A stretch of DNA of 22,908 nucleotides, taken from NCBI GenBank assembly GCA_045616125.1, contig JAZLGC010000001.1, positions 1-22,908 on the forward strand, in the 5' to 3' direction. Below are positions 1 to 6,927 of the stretch, in pieces. Numbering within the stretch: the stretch's first letter is position 1; each line of letters opens with the position of its first letter. The stretch is from Treponema_I sp045616125. GTDB taxonomy: Bacteria > Spirochaetota > Spirochaetia > Treponematales > Treponemataceae. The position numbers were made by a program, and so were the translations under genes. Under the pieces are notes generated by a model. The model had not been told where the DNA came from and made no database searches. It was given only the letters and a program-made list of their open reading frames with translations.

Positions 1-5
1 TCGCT

Positions 6-74
6 CACCCGCATAGCGGGTGGTTTATTGTGAAAACATTCCGCTTCGCTTCACGTTTTCACGGACTAAAGTCC
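6..74. repeat. Three consecutive small hairpins at left edge
   Basis: Three perfect inverted repeats lie side by side. CACCCGC/GCGGGTG (6-12 and 16-22) is followed by GTTTATT and could terminate a plus-strand gene that ends left of the window. GTGAAAAC/GTTTTCAC pairs 30-37 with 55-62. GGACT/AGTCC spans 63-74. No coding region is evident in 1-160. The whole stretch lies beyond the permease terminator and probably forms a junction between two convergent transcription units. Confidence 0.4.
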
Positions 75-76
75 AT

Positions 77-114
77 AAAAAAAAGGGAAGCCGGTTGCTC
101 AACACCAGCTTCCC
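77..114 (-). terminator. Rho-independent terminator of sugar ABC permease genes
   Basis: On the minus strand an 11-bp stem pairs positions 104-114 with 85-95 (GGGAAGCTGGT with ACCGGCTTCCC, one G-U pair) around an 8-nt loop. It is followed directly by a run of eight U (84 down to 77). It lies about 50 bp after the stop of the downstream permease gene, so it is the natural end of the sugar ABC operon. Confidence 0.85.
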
Positions 115-160
115 AAGGAAAAGAACAATGCGGTCAGTAAAAGACCGTGTGTAACGCCTG

Positions 161-1021
161 TTAACCTTTTACGGCACCAGCGAGAACACCTTTAATTATG
201 TATTTCTGCGCAGCAAGATAGAACACAATTACCGGCAGCATAGCAAGAACGAGCATTGCCATCATGGCCCCCATATCTACGGCGCCATATCCACCGCGCA
301 GGTACTGAATGGCAATCGGGATAGTCTTGTAATCGGTACCTATGGTCAGGTATGGCAGAAGATAGTCATTCCATACCCACATGATTTCAAGAATACCAAT
401 AGTTATAGCCTGACTTTTCAGCATAGGAAGAATTACATGGCCAAAAATCTGGGGTGGCGTTGCACCATCAATCATGGCAGCTTCTTCCATAGAAAGAGGA
501 ATCCCTTTGATAAAGCCTGCAAACATAAAGGTTGCCATACCAGCGCCAAAACCTGCATAAATCAGAATAATTCCGATAGGGTTATCAAGATGAAGCATGT
601 TGGCCATTTTACTCATGGTAAACATAACCATCTGGAATGGAACAATCATACTGAATACCAGTGTGTAGTAAATGATACTGGTAATCTTGCTTTTTACGCG
701 GGTAATATACCAGGCCAGCATGCTTGAGAACAGCAGAATAGCACCGGTTGAGGCAACGGTAATCCACAATGAATAACCAAATGCTTTAATGAACTTGGTT
801 TTTTTAATACCACTGGTATAGTTTGCAATGCCGACAAAAGTCTGCTCTGCCCCACTGAATACCGGGAACTTGAATGGTTCTGTCGAAATAAACAGTTTTC
901 CCTTAAATGAGTTCATAAGAACGATTACGATAGGGAACAGAGTATATACGGCTACCAGTACCAGGAAGCCAAAAATAATTGACTGTGCGGTCTGATTATA
1001 AAGACCTGCATTCTTTTTCAA
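161..1021 (-). CDS. Carbohydrate ABC transporter permease, MalG/AraQ type
   Basis: Inner-membrane permease of a CUT1-type sugar ABC importer, the MalG-like half of the channel. It has 286 residues, normal for the family. A membrane segment lies at about 15-36, with further hydrophobic segments at about 82-106, 115-137, 147-170, 205-225 and 250-275. The EAA loop that docks onto the ATPase is at about 180-200 (EAAMIDGATPPQIFGHVILP). The start is TTG at 1021, supported by a GGAGG seven bases upstream. Its TGA-overlapping start makes it translationally coupled to the MalF-like gene. The substrate cannot be read from the sequence; a mono- or oligosaccharide is expected from the family. No ATPase gene lies nearby, so a shared MsmK/UgpC-like ATPase encoded elsewhere is inferred. 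Confidence 0.93.
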   Translation of the reverse strand: MKKNAGLYNQTAQSIIFGFLVLVAVYTLFPIVIVLMNSFKGKLFISTEPFKFPVFSGAEQTFVGIANYTSGIKKTKFIKAFGYSLWITVASTGAILLFSSMLAWYITRVKSKITSIIYYTLVFSMIVPFQMVMFTMSKMANMLHLDNPIGIILIYAGFGAGMATFMFAGFIKGIPLSMEEAAMIDGATPPQIFGHVILPMLKSQAITIGILEIMWVWNDYLLPYLTIGTDYKTIPIAIQYLRGGYGAVDMGAMMAMLVLAMLPVIVFYLAAQKYIIKGVLAGAVKG

Positions 1022-1866
1022 TTTTCTACCTCCTTACTGCGGGTAAGACGTAACTGAACAAGAGCGATTACGGCAACAATAATGGTGAATACAACAGCGC
1101 GGGCCTGCCCCACACCTTCAAATCCGTTTCGTCCATAGAATGTATTATAGATATTTAATGCAAGAAGCTCGGTCTGTTTGGAAGGAGCACCTGCGGTTAA
1201 TGCTAAGTTCTGGTCAAACAGTTTGAATCCGTTTGTTACTGTCATAAACAGACAGATAGTAATTGATGGCATTACTGAAGGAATGATGATTTTGAAAAGA
1301 GTGGTAAAACCGTTAGCCCCATCGATGGCAGCGGCTTCAAGCATATCGGTAGAAACATTCTGGATAGCAGCAACATAGATTACCATCATGTACCCTACGT
1401 TCTGCCAGTTCATCAGAACTACCAGGCCCCAGAAACCAAAACGGGCATCACTTACGATGGTTGCTTCATACCGATACAGAATACCGTTAATGATAACCTG
1501 CCAGATCCAACCAAGAACAATACCACCTATCAGGTTAGGCATAAAGAAAATGGTTCTGAAAATGTTGGTACCTTTAATTCCTCTGGTAAGCATGAGAGCC
1601 AGGGAGAATGCAAAGATATTAATGGTGATCACGGTTACGATGGTAAATTGTGTGGTCAGCACCAGTGATTTAAGAAACTGTCCGTTATCTACTGAAAATG
1701 ATTTAATGTAGTTATCCAAACCTACCCATTTTGCATTGGTTACGTTGGTAAAATCACAGAATGAGAGGTAAATACCCATGAGCATTGGAATCAGAAAAGC
1801 CAGAATAAAGCAGATGATTCCCGGTAATGCAAACAGGGCAAAATATTTGCGCAATGTCTTTTCCAT
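1018..1866 (-). CDS. Carbohydrate ABC transporter permease, MalF/UgpA type
   Basis: MalF-like partner permease of the sugar importer, 282 residues. The N-terminal membrane helix is at about 8-35. The EAA loop is at about 177-200 (EAAAIDGANGFTTLFKIIIP), matching the family signature EAA-x2-DGA. The ATG at 1866 has a GGAG about ten bases upstream. Its stop overlaps the start of the downstream permease by four bases, so the two are made together and should form a heterodimeric channel. It lies downstream of the binding-protein gene, separated by a hairpin terminator at 1882-1933. It is therefore probably expressed by read-through at a lower level than the binding protein. There are no signs of damage. 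Confidence 0.93.
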   Translation of the reverse strand: MEKTLRKYFALFALPGIICFILAFLIPMLMGIYLSFCDFTNVTNAKWVGLDNYIKSFSVDNGQFLKSLVLTTQFTIVTVITINIFAFSLALMLTRGIKGTNIFRTIFFMPNLIGGIVLGWIWQVIINGILYRYEATIVSDARFGFWGLVVLMNWQNVGYMMVIYVAAIQNVSTDMLEAAAIDGANGFTTLFKIIIPSVMPSITICLFMTVTNGFKLFDQNLALTAGAPSKQTELLALNIYNTFYGRNGFEGVGQARAVVFTIIVAVIALVQLRLTRSKEVEN

Positions 1867-1881
1867 AAAATTGTTACTCCA

Positions 1882-1933
1882 TAAAAAAGGCCGCTCCGGA
1901 GACTCATTAGCAGGATCATCGTTTGGAGCAGCC
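1882..1933 (-). terminator. Intra-operon terminator/attenuator after the sugar-binding-protein gene
   Basis: On the minus strand GGCTGCTCC (1933-1925) pairs with GGAGCGGCC (1897-1889) with one mismatch and is followed by six U (1888-1883). It lies 34 bp after the binding-protein stop and ends only 16 bp before the MalF-like ATG. It sits inside the operon and probably causes partial termination. A smaller TTTCTG/CAGAAA hairpin lies between it and the stop codon. Confidence 0.7.
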
Positions 1934-1967
1934 TCTTTTTTTATTTTCTGGTATCAGAAACCATTAC

Positions 1968-3305
1968 TTATTTTGCAATGGCGCGTTCTGATTTCCATAC
2001 ATCTTTAGCAATGGTATCTACATCTGCCCAAGATTTGGTACCTTCAAAGTACTGCAGCATTGCATCACCAAAGTTGTTTTTCCATTCTTCTGAAGGAATA
2101 CCAGAGAAGGTCCATTCTACAGAAGTAACACCAGGTTTGGTCATCCAGATTGCTACCTGCTGAGACAGAGGATCTGCTGGCAGTTCGTTTTCAGCAAAGC
2201 TGTTGAAAGGAGTGATGAACAGCAGCTGGTTAGAAACGATTTCTTTACCGGTTTTTGAGCTGAACAGCCAGGTAAGGAATACGTCTGCACCTTTCTGAGC
2301 TTCAGCAGATGCTTTTTTGTTGATACACAGGTAGTTTTCGGTACCTACACACAGACCCTGATTTTCTTCACCGGCAACACCAATGTAGATAGGCAGGAAT
2401 TTAATGTCTGCAGAAGCAACTTTGTTTCCTGGTACACCCATAATCTGAGCAGCAGCCCAGTTACCGTTCTGTACGAATGCACACTGTCCCAGTGCAAATT
2501 CAGCCATAGAATCGTCTACTGATTTTGAACCCAGCAGAGTTTTAGGAGTGGTTGAATAGGTGGTGTACAGATCCATCAGGTTTTTGAAGTTTTCACTGTA
2601 TTTGAATGCAATTTCATCTGCTGCCAGGCAAGCTTCGCCAGAAGTGGTGTTTCCACCTTTGAATTCGTAGTACAGAGGCAGGTCAACTGCATGAGTCTGC
2701 CATCTCCACTGGTTACCAGCAGACATTGAGGTAGAAGCAAATGCACCTTTGATTCCAAGGTCAGAAGCTTTTGACTGAATGTCAGCAGCTACAGCTTTAA
2801 GAGTTTCGAATGAGCGGATATCGTCAGCTGATTTGATTACTGCACCGGGAAGTTTGCAGTATGCGCGGATAATAGCATCGTTATAAATGATACCATAACC
2901 TTCTACAGCATAAGGAATAGCAGCTACATGGCCATCAAGTTTCAGAGCCATTGATTTGTCACCAAGAAGCTGATAGAAGCTGGTGTTATCCAGGTTTGAA
3001 GCTTCTTCTTTGCTGTTTGAAAGACCTACAGGACCGTTGGTCTGGAAGATTACGGGTGGGTTGTTTTTAGCCTGTTCTGATTTCAGAGTCTGTTCATAAG
3101 TTCCAGAAGCAGCAGTTACTACTTTCAGGGTGTATCCAGGGTTTTCTTTAGCGAAAGCAGGTGCAACAACGGTTTCATAAACGTCTGCAATTTCTGGTTT
3201 GAAGTTCAGGAAGTAAACTTCAACTGCTTTTTCTTTGCTACCGCCGGCAAATGCCATTGAGGCTACCATAGCGAGTGCAAGCAAAACACACAATGTCTTT
3301 TTCAT
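1968..3305 (-). CDS. Extracellular sugar-binding protein of ABC transporter (family 1)
   Basis: Periplasmic solute-binding protein of the MalE/UgpB class, 445 residues, feeding the two permeases downstream. The first 20 residues form a signal peptide (positively charged MKK, hydrophobic core, AFA just before GGSKEK). There is no cysteine at the cleavage site, so it is predicted to be cut by signal peptidase I and be soluble rather than a lipoprotein. The mature N-terminus (VEVYFLNFKPE) and the WQTHAVDLPLYYEF and GNWAAAQIMG segments are typical of the family fold. The ATG at 3305 has a good AAGGAG about 10 bases upstream. A promoter and LacI-type operators precede it. The ligand is unknown; a carbohydrate is inferred from family and context. 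Confidence 0.9.
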   Translation of the reverse strand: MKKTLCVLLALAMVASMAFAGGSKEKAVEVYFLNFKPEIADVYETVVAPAFAKENPGYTLKVVTAASGTYEQTLKSEQAKNNPPVIFQTNGPVGLSNSKEEASNLDNTSFYQLLGDKSMALKLDGHVAAIPYAVEGYGIIYNDAIIRAYCKLPGAVIKSADDIRSFETLKAVAADIQSKASDLGIKGAFASTSMSAGNQWRWQTHAVDLPLYYEFKGGNTTSGEACLAADEIAFKYSENFKNLMDLYTTYSTTPKTLLGSKSVDDSMAEFALGQCAFVQNGNWAAAQIMGVPGNKVASADIKFLPIYIGVAGEENQGLCVGTENYLCINKKASAEAQKGADVFLTWLFSSKTGKEIVSNQLLFITPFNSFAENELPADPLSQQVAIWMTKPGVTSVEWTFSGIPSEEWKNNFGDAMLQYFEGTKSWADVDTIAKDVWKSERAIAK

Positions 3306-3322
3306 ATGGTTCTCCTTTTCTG

Positions 3323-3352
3323 TTACCGGTATTCGTAATTTTTTACCGGTAA
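3323..3352 (-). promoter_or_regulatory. 5'-UTR hairpin / repeated TTACCGGTA palindromes before the SBP ribosome site
   Basis: TTACCGGTA occurs at 3323-3331 and again at 3343-3351 (extended to the palindrome TTACCGGTAA), exactly 20 bp apart. In the minus-strand transcript the two copies form a 9-bp perfect stem with a 12-nt loop, ending a few bases before the Shine-Dalgarno sequence. It could stabilise the leader RNA, affect translation, or, as DNA, be a pair of protein sites two helical turns apart. Confidence 0.5.
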
Positions 3353-3367
3353 TCTTTGTATATTTCG

Positions 3368-3396
3368 ATACTAAACCGTTTTACATACGCCGTCAA
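3368..3396 (-). promoter_or_regulatory. Sigma-70-type promoter of the sugar ABC operon
   Basis: On the minus strand there is a -35 TTGACG (3396-3391), a 17-bp spacer and a -10 TAGTAT (3373-3368). Hexamers and spacing are close to the bacterial housekeeping consensus. The start of transcription should fall near 3360, giving a leader of about 55 nt before the binding-protein ATG. Confidence 0.75.
3371..3384. promoter_or_regulatory. LacI/GalR-type operator overlapping the -10 box
   Basis: CTAAACCGTTTTAC is a near-palindrome with an AAAC-C-GTTT core, the shape bound by LacI-family regulators. It covers part of the -10 and the spacer of the sugar promoter, so a bound protein would block RNA polymerase. 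It matches the upstream site at 3437-3450 at 12 of 14 bases when that site is read on the opposite strand. No regulator gene is in the window. Confidence 0.6.
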
Positions 3397-3431
3397 GTTT
3401 AAATTTTCAACTTTTTAAAAAAAATTAATCG

Positions 3432-3455
3432 GTTTAGTAAAACAGTTTACTAAAC
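3432..3455. promoter_or_regulatory. Second LacI-type operator upstream of the promoter
   Basis: A perfect inverted repeat, GTTTAGTAAA (3432-3441) and TTTACTAAAC (3446-3455) around ACAG. It contains GTAAAACAGTTTAC, the same motif as the promoter-proximal operator. The centres of the two sites are about 66 bp apart, which is compatible with cooperative binding or a small loop. Confidence 0.6.
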
Positions 3456-3546
3456 AAAATATGCATTTTTATACAAATTCTGCATAATAATGCAATATAC
3501 AATCACAAATCGGGAGGAGTACTGGAAATTCGAAAAGGCGATGTCC
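3456..3546. other. Non-coding AT-rich spacer
   Basis: This is the remainder of the 300-bp gap between the sugar operon promoter and the chemoreceptor terminator. It has a short GCAT/ATGC inverted repeat around 3481-3493 and a GGGAGGAG stretch at 3513-3520 with no open frame of useful length after it. I see no gene or recognisable RNA. Confidence 0.4.
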
Positions 3547-3582
3547 GTAAAAAAAGCCCGTTGAACCTAAGATCAACGGGCT
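3547..3582 (-). terminator. Rho-independent terminator of the chemoreceptor gene
   Basis: On the minus strand a perfect 10-bp stem (AGCCCGTTGA at 3582-3573 with TCAACGGGCT at 3564-3555) with an 8-nt loop is followed by a run of U. It lies 24 bp downstream of the methyl-accepting protein stop codon. The plus-strand side has no T run, so it is one-directional. Confidence 0.9.
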
Positions 3583-3605
3583 GAAACTCTCTCTATTGGT
3601 ATGTA

Positions 3606-5459
3606 TTATGCTTCTATTAGTTTAACTTCCGGTTCATCAGCAGTATCGTTCAGTTTGAAAAACGAGATAATTTCAAGCAGGTTCTCTGAATGAGCCGCCA
3701 GCTCTTCTGCCATGGCAGCCAGTTCTTCACTGAACGAAGCATTCTGCTGTACAGCATCGTTCAATTCGTTTACTGTCTGGCGTATAGCCTGGGTTCCGCT
3801 GCTCTGAGTTCTGTTGGCAGATTCAATTTCATCAATCAATGACTGGGTCTGCTCAACTTCTGTAACTATCTGCTGAATTACTTCTATAGCGCTATCTGCC
3901 AATGTTACCGATTTGGTACTGAGAGTACCAATCTCTGTTGCACTTGATGCGCTGTTTTCTGCAAGATGACGCACTTCACCGGCAACAACGGCAAAACCTT
4001 TTCCCATTTCACCAACGCGAGCAGCTTCAATGGCAGCATTCAATGCCAGCAGGTTTGTATTTGAAGCAATTTTTTCAATAACGGTAATCTTCTTGGCAAT
4101 TTCCTTAATTGACTGAACGGCTTCACTGATTGTTTCTCCACCGGTCCGGGTATCTTCAACAGCTTTGCGGGCCAGACTGTCTGTTTCGCTGGCATTGCGG
4201 CTGGTTTCTGCAATTGACTGAGCCATATCTGTAACACTTTCGGCAATTGTTTCTGTTGCAGCAGCCTGTTCACTGGTACGGTTTGAAAGATCCATACTGG
4301 TGGTACTGATCTGGCCGGCTTTATCAGCAAGGTCGGTAGCATTGGTGCTGACAGTTTCTATTACAGACCGCAACTGCTCAGTCAACGCACGTACTGACCG
4401 CATCATTCGTCCAACCTCATCTTTTCTGCCTTCAATTTTCTGCACTTCTGGAGGAGTAAAATCTATGGCAAGATTTCCAGCGGCTACCTGATTAATGATT
4501 CCATCAATTTCTACAAACGGCTTTGAGAATTTAGAAGCAAACAGCCAAACCAGGAAGATAATGCTTGAATACAAAAGACCGAATACCACTGCCAGACTGC
4601 CACCAACTGCATGCTGCCGGTCACGAACCATAGTATCTGAATCTTCCCGGAACAGCATCCAGTTGTATTCTGGAATCGCAGCATACGAGGTATACACGGT
4701 AGCTCCATCAGTTTCATTGAACTTAAGATACCCACTGCCACTGGAGAATGCAGTATCATACAGCTTTGCAAACACCGAAGCAGCTTCCCCGTGGCGGGCA
4801 AGTTCAGGACGATTTTCTTCTGCTTCTACTTTACTGAACGAAAAAGCCGCAATAGTGTTTCCTGCACGGTCGGCAATCCACATATCCTTAATGGTTTCAT
4901 CAACAAAAGTTTCAAGACTTTCGCTTAAATAGTGAGCATCGATAACAGCAAAAAGAACACCGTACACGTCCCCATCTTCATCACGGGCTGGCTGAGACAT
5001 AAAGAACACCATTTTGCCATCTGATTTTGCCAGTGTCGGGCTTGAAACATAGGTTTTCCCCTGCAGGGCCTGCTGAAAATAATCACGGTTTGAAATGTCA
5101 GAATTTGCCCCGCTGGTCATCCATGCATTACCATTAAGATCTGCCAGACCGTACCGCAGAACTCCATAGGTCTCATTTGCGGCGGCATCAGACTTCAATG
5201 CATTTATCCTCTGGGTAATGGTATAATCATGTTCCTGAAGTTCCTCTTTCCGGGATATAACATCAAGAATGCGAATTTGTGCTTCAACTGAAGATTCAAT
5301 ATAACGGGAAATACTTTCGGCATTAGATTTCATGCCAATCTGCACAGTTTCTTCCATGGCTTTTGCCATCATAAAGTACATCATGGATGTACCGACCATG
5401 GTAACACCAAGAATCATGGTAAGAACCATAACAAGCAATACAGTTTTAATACTTTTCAC
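3606..5459 (-). CDS. Methyl-accepting chemotaxis protein with dCache-type sensor
   Basis: Transmembrane chemoreceptor of 617 residues. In order: TM1 about 7-29; a periplasmic double-Cache-like sensor about 36-275 (SNRDYFQQALQGK and VFFMSQPARDEDGDVYGVLF are typical Cache strands); TM2 about 286-307; HAMP about 308-362; and the helical signalling domain to about 600. The conserved hairpin tip that contacts CheA/CheW lies at 463-500 (SNTNLLALNAAIEAARVGE, then GKGFAVVAGEVRHLAE). There is no C-terminal CheR/CheB pentapeptide. The start is GTG at 5459, chosen because GGAG lies six to seven bases upstream and TM1 follows at once. Cache domains usually bind small metabolites; the ligand here is unknown. 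It is a single-gene unit with its own terminator, divergent from the DUF362 gene. Confidence 0.94.
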   Translation of the reverse strand: MKSIKTVLLVMVLTMILGVTMVGTSMMYFMMAKAMEETVQIGMKSNAESISRYIESSVEAQIRILDVISRKEELQEHDYTITQRINALKSDAAANETYGVLRYGLADLNGNAWMTSGANSDISNRDYFQQALQGKTYVSSPTLAKSDGKMVFFMSQPARDEDGDVYGVLFAVIDAHYLSESLETFVDETIKDMWIADRAGNTIAAFSFSKVEAEENRPELARHGEAASVFAKLYDTAFSSGSGYLKFNETDGATVYTSYAAIPEYNWMLFREDSDTMVRDRQHAVGGSLAVVFGLLYSSIIFLVWLFASKFSKPFVEIDGIINQVAAGNLAIDFTPPEVQKIEGRKDEVGRMMRSVRALTEQLRSVIETVSTNATDLADKAGQISTTSMDLSNRTSEQAAATETIAESVTDMAQSIAETSRNASETDSLARKAVEDTRTGGETISEAVQSIKEIAKKITVIEKIASNTNLLALNAAIEAARVGEMGKGFAVVAGEVRHLAENSASSATEIGTLSTKSVTLADSAIEVIQQIVTEVEQTQSLIDEIESANRTQSSGTQAIRQTVNELNDAVQQNASFSEELAAMAEELAAHSENLLEIISFFKLNDTADEPEVKLIEA

Positions 5460-5585
5460 AAAAGACTCCTGAGAATCAGACTTTTCGCTTTGATTCTATT
5501 ATGATGCGAAAAAAATCAGGAACAAAGTAAAGAAGAAATCTCATTGAAAAATGAGAAATCTACGCTAGGAGTTGTAATATTTTTC

Positions 5586-5601
5586 TGCTAAAATATGGGT
5601 A
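5586..5601 (+). promoter_or_regulatory. Extended -10 directly before the DUF362 start (leaderless candidate)
   Basis: TGC-TAAAAT (5586-5594) is an extended -10 element ending one base before the first ATG (5595) and six bases before a second in-frame ATG (5601). The only AGGAG (5567-5571) is more than 20 bases from either ATG, too far to act. Transcription starting at 5601 would give a leaderless mRNA. No good -35 is visible. Confidence 0.45.
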
Positions 5602-6722
5602 TGGACAAATCTGACGTTTATTTTGCGAATTTTCGCGCAACTCTGTCGGAAAACATTCCGCAGAAACTGCAGCGCCTTTTAAAACGCGCTGGCATTGGAA
5701 ACATTGACTTTGATGGTAAATTCGTCGCCATCAAAATGCACTTCGGCGAACCTGGCAATCTTGCATTTCTTCGTCCTAACTACGCCAAAGCAGTAGCCGA
5801 TGTCGTTAAAGAACTGGGAGGACGCCCTTACCTGACCGACTGTAACACCCTGTACGTTGGTGGCCGTAAGAACGCTCTTGATCACCTGGATACTGCAGCA
5901 CTTAACGGTTTTTCTCCGCTTTCTACCGGCTGTCAGTGCATTATCGCTGATGGTCTGAAAGGTACTGATGATATTGAAGTACCGGTACAGAACGGTGAAT
6001 ACGTTAAGAACGCTAAAATCGGCCGTGCCATTATGGATGCCGACATCTTTATTTCACTGAGCCACTTTAAGGGCCATGAATCTACCGGTTTTGGCGGTGC
6101 CATTAAGAACATTGGTATGGGATGCGGTAGCCGCGCCGGAAAAATGGAACAGCACGCTGCCGGTAAACCGGAAGTTAACCAGAGCAAATGTGTTGGCTGC
6201 GGAATCTGTCAGAAAAACTGCGCCCACAGCGCCATTACCATTGCTGCCAATGCAGAAGGTAAAAAGAAAGCATCAATTGACCACAACAAATGTGTAGGAT
6301 GTGGACGCTGTATCGGAGCCTGTGCCCGCGATGCCGTTACTCCTAAATGGGATAACGCCAACGATGTACTGAACAGAAAAATGGCCGAATATGCTTCTGC
6401 CGTTATTACCGGTCGTCCAAACTTCCATATCAGTCTGGTAATGGATATTTCTCCAAACTGCGACTGTCACTCTGAAAACGATGCTCCTATCGCTCCAGAT
6501 GTTGGTATGTTTGCCAGCTTTGACCCGGTTGCACTGGATCAGGCTTGCGCCGATGCCGTTATGGCAATGCCTCATATGCCAGGCTCAGTTCTTGATGAAG
6601 TTGAACACCATGGCAATGACCACTTCCACAACGTTCATCCTGAAACCGACTGGAAAAGCCAGCTGGAACACGGAGAAAAGATCGGGATTGGGACTCGTCA
6701 GTACAACCTGATTAAAATTTGA
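5595..6722 (+). CDS. DUF362 domain protein with two [4Fe-4S] ferredoxin motifs
   Basis: A 375-residue cytoplasmic protein. The N-terminal and C-terminal parts form the DUF362 region (KMHFGEPGN at 48-55, SHFKGHESTGFGGAIKNIG at about 156-174, FDPVALDQACADAV at about 309-322). A ferredoxin insert at about 196-250 carries two complete CxxCxxCxxxC motifs: Cys199, 202, 205, 209 and Cys233, 236, 239, 243. These should hold two [4Fe-4S] clusters. DUF362 proteins are common in anaerobes and are presumed redox or metal-handling proteins, but the reaction is not known. Two possible starts exist, 5595 and 5601; the second fits a leaderless transcript. There is no operon partner: it is divergent from the chemoreceptor and runs into a repeat array four bases after its stop. 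Confidence 0.88.
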   Translation: MGMDKSDVYFANFRATLSENIPQKLQRLLKRAGIGNIDFDGKFVAIKMHFGEPGNLAFLRPNYAKAVADVVKELGGRPYLTDCNTLYVGGRKNALDHLDTAALNGFSPLSTGCQCIIADGLKGTDDIEVPVQNGEYVKNAKIGRAIMDADIFISLSHFKGHESTGFGGAIKNIGMGCGSRAGKMEQHAAGKPEVNQSKCVGCGICQKNCAHSAITIAANAEGKKKASIDHNKCVGCGRCIGACARDAVTPKWDNANDVLNRKMAEYASAVITGRPNFHISLVMDISPNCDCHSENDAPIAPDVGMFASFDPVALDQACADAVMAMPHMPGSVLDEVEHHGNDHFHNVHPETDWKSQLEHGEKIGIGTRQYNLIKI

Positions 6723-6725
6723 CGA

Positions 6726-6923
6726 GATGCTGAAACAAGTTCAGCATGACAGTTTTCTGTCAGCCCGAACTTGTTTCAGCATGACAGTTTTCTGTCATCC
6801 CGAACTTGTTTCAGCATGACCGTTGTCTGTCATCCCGAACTTGTTTCAGCATGACCGTTGTCTGTCGTCCCGAACTTGTTTCAGCACGACAGTTTTCTGT
6901 CATCCCGAACTTGTTTCGGGATC
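6726..6923. repeat. Tandem 35-bp REP-like palindrome array
   Basis: CCCGAACTTGTTT recurs at 6764, 6799, 6834, 6869 and 6904, an exact 35-bp period. The array opens with a full hairpin of one type (TGCTGAA/TTCAGCA around ACAAG, 6726-6750) and closes with the other type (CCCGAA/TTCGGG, 6904-6920). Internal units are hybrids: a CCCGAA left arm and a TTCAGC right arm. Between units ATGACAG-TTTT-CTGTCAT makes its own stem; copies with CCGTTG in place of CAGTTT have drifted. It fills the gap between two convergent genes, starting 4 bp after one stop and ending 4 bp before the other. The same palindromes recur at 12671-12730 and 13932-13955. Confidence 0.9.
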
Positions 6924-6927
6924 TCTA

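Noticed and set aside
6726..6923. CRISPR array
   Set aside because: The period is exactly 35 bp and the whole unit repeats; there are no unique spacers and no cas genes. It is a tandem palindromic repeat.
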